Part shown: piece by piece, positions 57,361 through 64,000 of the stretch
Layout: the number at the start of each line of letters is the position of its first letter
Numbering within the stretch: the first letter of the stretch is position 1
Source of the DNA: Purshia tridentata
Lineage: Eukaryota > Streptophyta > Magnoliopsida > Rosales > Rosaceae
Length of the DNA stretch: 64,000 nt
NCBI GenBank assembly: GCA_003254885.1
Contig: QANT01003258.1
Span: 1 to 64,000 of the forward strand
Reading direction: 5' to 3'
Made by a program: the position numbers and the translations under genes
Notes under the pieces: generated by a model
What the model was told of the DNA's origin: nothing
The model's database searches: none
The model's input: the letters and a program-made list of their open reading frames with translations, nothing else

Positions 57361-60195
57361 CATTTCCACCTTTTTCTACGTAATTATTAAATTAAGCTTC
57401 CTATAATCAGGGTTGTATGTGGTATTTCACAATCTGCAGCCAACTTCTTATTTTCCTTTCTTTTTTTTTTGTGGGGTTAAATATTTGATGAATATCTGGT
57501 AGAGAGTTCATGTGGGTGTTCCGGAACTGTAAATCATATGTGAATTGAGTTGTTCCCTCTGCCTTCCTCATGTTCATTTTATCTCATTCATTGAAAAGTC
57601 AAAAACAATTAGTAAACATGGTGCAGCCAACATATTTGAAAAAACAGAGAGAATAAGAAAGAAAGAAAGAAAGAAAAAATAAAGTTCAGTGATAGCAACC
57701 CCCTTTGAAAGATGATGAGCAGAGAAGCATTAAGACTGAATATTTTGTCAGTTAGTTCCCAGTTGGTTATAGAGATTCTTTTATTGTGGAGAGAACATAT
57801 TGAATTGTAAAGAGAGCCAAGAGTAATAATAAAAAGAGAAAAAGGAGTTGTCTGTATTACTGTGGACAATTGTGAGAGCATATATATGTGTGTTGAGCAT
57901 GTGCTGAGGGCCTGAGGCAATCAATTAAAGCTACACATGGCTTTAATTAGCTCTTAAAAGCTTAATTATGATCATCTGCTTGAGAGATTTTTCTGGGATA
58001 GCATGCAGCAAATCTACAATATATAACACTTTATTTTATCTAAATTAAGTTCACAAAAGCCACCGACACAAACTATTTGTGATTAATGCATTGAAGAATA
58101 AAGAGGAGAGTGTTTTTACAGTTGTCAGTCCTTTCATTCTGAAAATGTTTAAAAGCACTAGTTTACCAACTTTCTTGGCAAACAAGAATTTGGATTTTCT
58201 ATTGCAGTCATTTTTATTTATTTTAATTCTAATATTGTATCATAAATTTATGAACGTAATCTCATACACGTCCAACGATTATTATTATTTAAGGGGATTT
58301 GTTTTATAATTTGTTTTTAGAGAATTTTCTTCCTTATTTTATGCTTATGAAGGAAATACCCAATGGACCCTAATAAACTAGCAAGATGCTGCCAACTTAC
58401 ATTACTCCCTGATTGTTTTTATTTATTTATTAATATTATAGAGGGGGTAGACGTTCAAATCCGTATGTGTGAAGAGGGTTTTTATTCTCGACTAACTATG
58501 TTAACTTCAATTCACTTCTTATTATCTTTCCAAAATGTAAAAAATATGAATTTGTTCGCAACAAAATCAACGTGAATTGAACCAAATTTGCCTAGATATT
58601 GAGATTACACTTGCCATGAAGAATAATTCTAGTCTTATATGTAAATATCTAACATGTACCCACTACGTCATTTGGTGAACCAAATTTGAAAAGCCTCCCG
58701 AAAATTATTGTTCATCCCCTGTATTGCTTGATGTTGAAAGTCACTGACAAAATATAAAGCCGTGTAATTAAAATTTTTGTCCCTAATCTACAGACTATTC
58801 AGTATTGAATCAAAGTCAATGCATGAACTCGACCTTGTGGCCCCATGAAGGCTTGAAAGCAAGACAAGTGGCCCTTCCTGCATGAATGATGAATCATATT
58901 GCATGAAAATAGGTCCAAAACTCCAGCCCAAGAAGTATTACCAACACACTCCTTTATAGCACACCTCAAAGAATTTTAATGTAAATTCCTATAAATCCAA
59001 TTTTTCCATTATAATCGCAGACTAACTCTTTCTGAGAGAATTAATGTACAAAGAAGCCCAAAAGCTCTAACTAGAGAGCTCCTTCATATTCTGAAGTACT
59101 TCTGGGGAATCTCTTTACTGTCCACGGGTTATACGATTTGGCAGTCAATACATACATTCAAACAAATGGGAGTTAAGATTTTAAATGTACACACCTAACA
59201 ACAAACAGAGAGAATTGAGTGCTTCTATTAGATTTTAAAGTCCCTCACCTAACACAGAAGACTTTTATTAATTTGCAACATCCCACACCTCCCCACAGCC
59301 ACTTAACCAATGACAATAGTATAAAAATTTAGTCCCAGCCTCCTTTGGAGTGTTCTACTTGCCTCTTTGAACATGTTTTGGGTGTCTATAAATCTCGTAT
59401 GGTTGCTGTTTAGTTTTGTTGTTTGGGGTCTCGGACCCCCCGGTCAACCGAAAAAAAAATTTAGTCCCTGAATAATTCACCTCCATCCCAAAGCAAAATG
59501 CACAACTTCCACTGAGTTATTAGCAACTTTTGCATTGCCATGTAGCCAACTACAAACAATTTCAACATCACAACCATTTCTGCAGACATGGGCAGATAGC
59601 AGGCTGGATAAGCCAACCCCTCCTATCATTGTTACTTTTTCTAACAAATGGAAAAACATTAGAGTGACAAATTCACTATGTAACAAAAAGGAAACAGAGG
59701 TAAACTGTTGGAACAGTAGGCATTATATATCAATTTTTTGGCTGGACATCTAGATTTGTTTAAAACATCCCAACCAATAGAAAATCAGTGTATGTACAAA
59801 AAAAAAAAGTAATGAAATCTTCTTATCCACCAATCTCCATCTCCCTGGTCAGAAATTTCAATCTACCAGCAAATCATGTTCCCTTTGCTTGTGTGGAAGA
59901 AAAAATTTGATGTTCTCCTGAAAATGCAGAGCCGTTAAGTCAATGATCAAGGATAACATATAAAACAAACCTTCTCTTTTGAGTAAGGGAGATAAGTGAG
60001 CGGTGGGAGAAAGTGAGTGGGTTGGGCTAATATGGTAATGTATATATCTCTCATTGCAAGGACATATTAGATATACTGATGACATAAATGCTTAAAAAAG
60101 GAAAAATAAATATAGAGATTCTGAATGCATTCATAAAATGTACTCAGTTACTTACATTATGAACAGTTATATGCCTGCAAGCTCAAAACTGAGAG
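57361..60195. other. intergenic, no gene recognised
   Basis: MYB 3' flank and AT-rich DNA. A short stretch at 59325-59461 ends in CGGACCCCCCGGTCAACCG and an A-run and could be a LINE 3' tail. Confidence 0.45.
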
Positions 60196-61589
60196 TCAGC
60201 CCCATGCCATGGAACAAGCATAATTTACCACCAGCTTACCATCAAAACCAAAATTCTGCAGTGTTCAAGCAGCAAAAGTAATTATGGAAATATCTGATAA
60301 AACTGGCTATATAATCACTAAATTTATTTATAAATATAAGTGAACAGAATACCACATTTATCCAAAACAGTTTCAGTATAAACATCTACACAGGCCAGTC
60401 ACAAATGATGCAACCTAACCATTAGTCATTATTAACTTTTAGAATTACAAAGCGAACACTTTTGTAAGATATCAAATCTTAATAATATTGTTTGAATTGT
60501 ATAAACTTACATCATACAGATCATTCACCACTTCATCCGGGTTTGGTGAGAATGCACTGTTGACATACACAAACTACAAAAACAGGAAGGTGATATTAGT
60601 ACTCTAAAACCTATCGATGATAATAATCTAAGAAACATAGATATTCTACCAAGGTATCCCGGTGAAGTTGCCTTCTTAGAAAGTCAATCACTTTAGCAAA
60701 CTTGTCGGTTCCAAGTATCTGTCCTTCAAGAAGAATCAACTTTCATATTCCCATTACAAAAATAATCATAAGGAAAGTTTCAAATGGCACAATTAATTTC
60801 TGGAATAAGTAAAAGCAGCTCAATGAATTTAGATTTCCAAATATTTGTTTTGAGAATTCATCCTAGAAATGGTTCGACAGAAGAAAATACTTCATCTTCC
60901 ATCATCAATCATTAATCATCATTCAAGATTCTTTTCATTATACAAGATTCTCTCATCACTGACAATTTGCAAAAATGATCCCTTCTAGTCTTTGAATCCT
61001 ATAATTTACTCTTTCATCACAGTCAAATTTTCTAAGGCTATTGATTATTGTTAATGATCTATGAGTTGTTGAAATACTAAAAACATGCCTCAAATCACAG
61101 TAAGAACCAAGGGTTTGTTAAAAAAAAAAAGCAATTGAATCTACAACTCATAAAGGGTAAAGGGTAATCTATTTTCCAGAATCCCAATGCAGAAAAAAAT
61201 ACAAGACCCAAAACCAGCCTAGAGAAATCGAAATATTGTTCTTCAGACACAAAATCTTCATCATAATCCATCACAGAGTCGATTATAATATATACACACG
61301 CAAAAACACGACTAAATGACAAAAGGGTTACCTTGAATTTGGCTTGCTTGAGTATAGGAGCGTCACCAGTGGCTCTCAGATGAACAACCACTGCACCATA
61401 TTGAAAACCCACAAAGAAAAACCATCATCAAACAAAGCACAAAAAGCCCAGAAACAAAAACTGATCAAACAGTTTAAACAATTTACTACCTCATTTGAAC
61501 ATTGAGAATTAATGGGTTTTTGGGTTTTTCATAAGAGGTCTAAAAGGCTCACCCTTTTTAACAGCAGTCGGAGACTCCGTGGTAGACAT
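60196..61589 (-). CDS. ATG12: ATG12, autophagy ubiquitin-like protein
   Basis: Five coding exons by GT/AG sites: 61589-61553, 61390-61332, 60718-60650, 60573-60511, 60255-60196; 288 bp, 95 residues, in frame throughout, close to Arabidopsis ATG12 (96). ATG12 is joined through its C-terminal glycine by ATG7 and ATG10 to a lysine of ATG5; the conjugate with ATG16 drives lipidation of ATG8 during autophagosome formation in the cytosol. Start [12 protein letters not shown], then [54 protein letters not shown]; closing [19 protein letters not shown]. The protein ends directly with the reactive Gly, without a tail to be cut off, as expected for ATG12. The gene is missed by simple frame searches because all exons are short. 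Confidence 0.94.
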
Positions 61590-62480
61590 TGCTATCGATC
61601 TCTGATTCGAACACACTCGAATTTATGAAAATTCAGTTTACATTCAATTGAAATTTGTCAAAAAAAGAAGTTTGGAGTGCTATTCAATTCAATTCGATTC
61701 GATTTAGTTAGGGAAGAGAGATGGGTTTCAAGGGGTTTGGTCGAGAGCTGAATCCAGTTGGGCCTATTGGATCAGAAGCTGAGTCGATTCGGCCCGACCC
61801 ATTTTGTTTGATTCTGTCTTCTGTGTTTCAGTTTCTTTTTTGCTTTTTTTTTTTTTACCGAGCATTCTGTGTTTAATGTGCCTATTCAACATTTATTTTT
61901 TAGGTAATGCTATTCATTATTCAACGAGAAAATTATCAAAACACCCGTTATTTAACTCAGTTTTTGAATTGTATTTTTAGCCGATCTAATTACTTTTTTT
62001 TCAGCCCACTTATTTTTTCTTCCAGCCCACTTCTTTTTTTCTTCGTTTGTCTTCGTCTCTCTCACTGCCTTTCTCATTTCTCTCTGTGTCTCTCACTCTC
62101 TCACTCTCTCACTGTAACTCTCTATGCCTCTGCAGCATGAACTCCGGCAGCTCTAGCGAGAGCAGTCCCACAGCCACCGAAAGTCTCTGATCCGATGGAA
62201 ACAGCAGAAAACGAGGTCATTTCTCTCATCTCTCTCTGTCTCTTTTGGGTTTTGGTGCAGATCTGAGGGGGTATTTGTCTCAATCATAGATTTTTTAATC
62301 TCTCAGAAGCCCCTAGGACAAACACACACCTGTTCACAACCATCCAACCGCCACAAAACTTGAACTAAAGGTCAACCCCTTTAGTCCCTCACCAGGAGAG
62401 TGTATATCTACTTTTGTTCCCCAACGACGAAAACCAGAGAAAGGAATATTGGCGAGGAGGGTTTTGTTAGGAGTTCAAAA
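61590..62480. other. ATG12 upstream region and CT-rich leader-like sequence
   Basis: Divergent upstream DNA. CT-rich stretches at 62040-62110 and 62215-62250 look like a plant leader. An ATG at about 62138 opens a frame of about 17 codons only. I recognise no gene. Confidence 0.4.
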
Positions 62481-62489
62481 GAAAAACCC

Positions 62490-62860
62490 ATTAGGCATAA
62501 CAAGAAGAAGCTGCTGAAGAAAGTCTCATCTCTGTCTCTTACATGTTTGCTCTAATCTCTTTCCCACCTTCTGGTTTTAGCTCACCCATGAAGTCACAAG
62601 CTTTTGTTACAAGTTTACATTCTTTCTTTTTTCAAATCTTTTAATTTCTGTGTTTTTCTTCCGATTGTACTGTTTTTCATCTTTTTAAGCATATTTATGT
62701 TGATGGGTTTTGCAGATTTGACTCAATAAAGTGGTTTATATGGCTTAGGAGTGGAAGAGACGCAACCCATTAAAGAAAACAAGAGGCTGCTCAAGAAGGT
62801 TGGGGAATATCTCAAGTCTGACTCTTGCATGTATGTCTCCATCTAAATTAATCAGTAGCC
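62490..62860 (+). pseudogene. two related exon-like segments, gene unknown
   Basis: Segment 1 (about 62496-62560) and segment 2 (about 62766-62850) share a CCCATTA...AACAAGA(A)G...CTGCT(G/C)AAGAA pattern and a C(T)T(A/G)CATGT end. Segment 2 reads in one frame as GVEETQPIKENKRLLKKVGE followed by YLKSDSCMYVSI and a stop. Segment 1 reads KKKLLKKVSSL in part. It looks like a duplicated small exon of a plant gene; I do not know the family. Confidence 0.35.
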
Positions 62861-62869
62861 CTCCTAAAG

Positions 62870-63450
62870 ATACTATTCCTCCTACGTTTTTCGTTTTCAA
62901 TTTTTATTTGTAGCATCATATTCTTGCAATTCTATACAGGTCTTTTAAATTGTTAGTCCCTATGTATGGTCAATTTTAGTATATGCTTGCTCTTAACTTT
63001 TATTGATTCTCTGTTATGAAACCTTACATGGACACCTTTGCTCACAATATTTACTGTCTTGGTGAAAATTGCACAATACTCATAAATAAAATATCCCAGC
63101 TTAGTTTCTCTCCCTCTGTGCTTAGGCATTGTTACCATTATCCTTCCACATTTTGTATTTTATATTCCTTTCACACCCTTTACGGTCGAAATTATATGAC
63201 AAAATTCTGCAAGCTTTTCTTTTTTTTGAGATTGTTATGTATGTGTTGCAGGAGGTGAGTTGGGTCTGCCAAGAAGCAAGTTGATACTAGTGAGCTCCAT
63301 AAAACAAAAGTCATTTGTTTATTGAATAGATTATCTCCAATAAGCTTCTCTAATGATTTGTGGCAGTTTTGCCTATCTCTCTATATGTATATGTAACAAT
63401 TTTTTATTGGGATCGATGTTGTGTGTATGTTCATGTTTAATTTGTAAGCA
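62870..63450. other. intergenic, nothing recognised
   Basis: AT-rich; short frames only. Confidence 0.4.
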
Positions 63451-63573
63451 TTAGATTCTAAGTAACAATACTTGATTGTTATTGTCTGACCTTAATAATA
63501 AGGTGACAATAACAATAGGGTCATTGTTACTGTCCGACAATAACAATAAATTGGTCCGACAGTAACAATAAAG
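63451..63573 (+). repeat. diverged founder copies of the minisatellite
   Basis: Imperfect, unevenly spaced versions of the motif: ATTGTTATTGTCTGAC, GACAATAACAATAGGGTCATTG, TTACTGTCCGACAATAACAATA, CCGACAGTAACAATAAAG. They lead into the regular array. Confidence 0.75.
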
Positions 63574-64000
63574 TGATTGCTACTGTCAAACAGTAACAAT
63601 AAGTGAATTGCTACTGTCAAACAGTAACAATAAGTGAATTGCTACTGTCAAACAGTAACAATAAGTGAATTGCTACTGTCAAACAGTAACAATAAGTGAA
63701 TTGCTACTGTCAAACAGTAACAATAAGTGAATTGCTACTGTCAAACAGTAACAATAAGTGAATTGCTACTGTCAAACAGTAACAATAAGTGAATTGCTAC
63801 TGTCAAACAGTAACAATAAGTGAATTGCTACTGTCAAACAGTAACAATAAGTGAATTGCTACTGTCAAACAGTAACAATAAGTGAATTGCTACTGTCAAA
63901 CAGTAACAATAAGTGAATTGCTACTGTCAAACAGTAACAATAAGTGAATTGCTACTGTCAAACAGTAACAATAAGTGAATTGCTACTGTCAAACAGTAAT
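63574..64000 (+). repeat. 31-bp minisatellite with a hairpin unit, continues past the window
   Basis: One 30-bp unit, twelve full 31-bp units starting at 63604 and every 31 bp after it, and a part unit reaching base 64000. Units are identical by eye. Each unit can fold: ATTGCTACTGT, loop CAA, ACAGTAACAAT gives an 11-bp stem with one C-A mismatch; six bases (AAGTGA) link the hairpins. Confidence 0.95.

Noticed and set aside
59325-59461. Possible LINE 3' tail ending in an A-run
   Set aside because: Only the tail-like end is visible, with no protein part and no target duplication.
63574-64000. CRISPR-like regular repeat
   Set aside because: This is plant DNA, the whole 31-bp unit including the linker is repeated, and there are no unique spacers.

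Overview
The window is nuclear DNA of a eudicot plant. Gene content and style (intron-bearing transcription factor genes, an AT-rich background, many small transposons) fit Rosaceae, and the germin-like protein closely resembles the peach ABP19/ABP20 type, so a Prunus-like genome is my best guess (inference only). I support eight apparently intact protein genes. In order they are an MCTP-type C2-domain membrane protein (4.7-8.3 kb, +), an unusual membrane-anchored NLR (10.9-14.7 kb, -), a DUF4220/DUF594 membrane protein (16.1-18.2 kb, +), a germin-like protein (30.6-31.2 kb, -), a GRF transcription factor with a miR396 site (36.5-37.9 kb, +), a small proline-rich membrane protein (40.3-40.8 kb, -), an AINTEGUMENTA-LIKE 1 type AP2 factor (47.5-50.7 kb, -), an R2R3-MYB (56.5-57.4 kb, +) and the autophagy ubiquitin-like protein ATG12 (60.2-61.6 kb, -), the last being the ninth if the proline-rich gene is counted. 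The split genes (GRF, AIL1, MYB, ATG12) were rebuilt by hand from GT/AG sites and stay in frame end to end.

The left third is structurally the most interesting part. Decayed copies of the DUF4220 gene (18.85-20.35 kb) and of the MCTP gene (21.7-22.8 kb) lie to the right of the intact genes, in reversed order and on the opposite strand. This is what an inverted segmental duplication of the MCTP...DUF4220 block would leave. The DUF4220 copy carries two solo LTRs, each with a perfect 5-bp target duplication. A broken Copia element of 5.8 kb sits in the duplicated MCTP upstream region. The NLR between the intact genes has predicted N-terminal membrane segments and three tandem Rx-N-like coiled-coil modules before its NB-ARC domain, with altered kinase-2 and MHD motifs.

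Smaller mobile elements with recognisable ends include a 903-bp hAT-type element, a 414-bp Mutator-type MITE, a 676-bp Mutator-type foldback element, a LINE 3' remnant and a tandem array of very short TRIM elements. The window ends inside a 31-bp minisatellite whose unit is itself a hairpin. A single N at 38,970 is flanked by two identical 54-bp copies, probably an assembly artefact.

The right half (36-62 kb) is a gene-sparse euchromatic stretch with growth regulators (GRF, AIL1, MYB) and ATG12, separated by long intergenic regions in which I see no further genes. Nothing suggests an operon-like or clustered pathway; the one candidate for functional linkage is the head-to-head NLR/DUF4220 pair, which shares a 1.4-kb upstream region.
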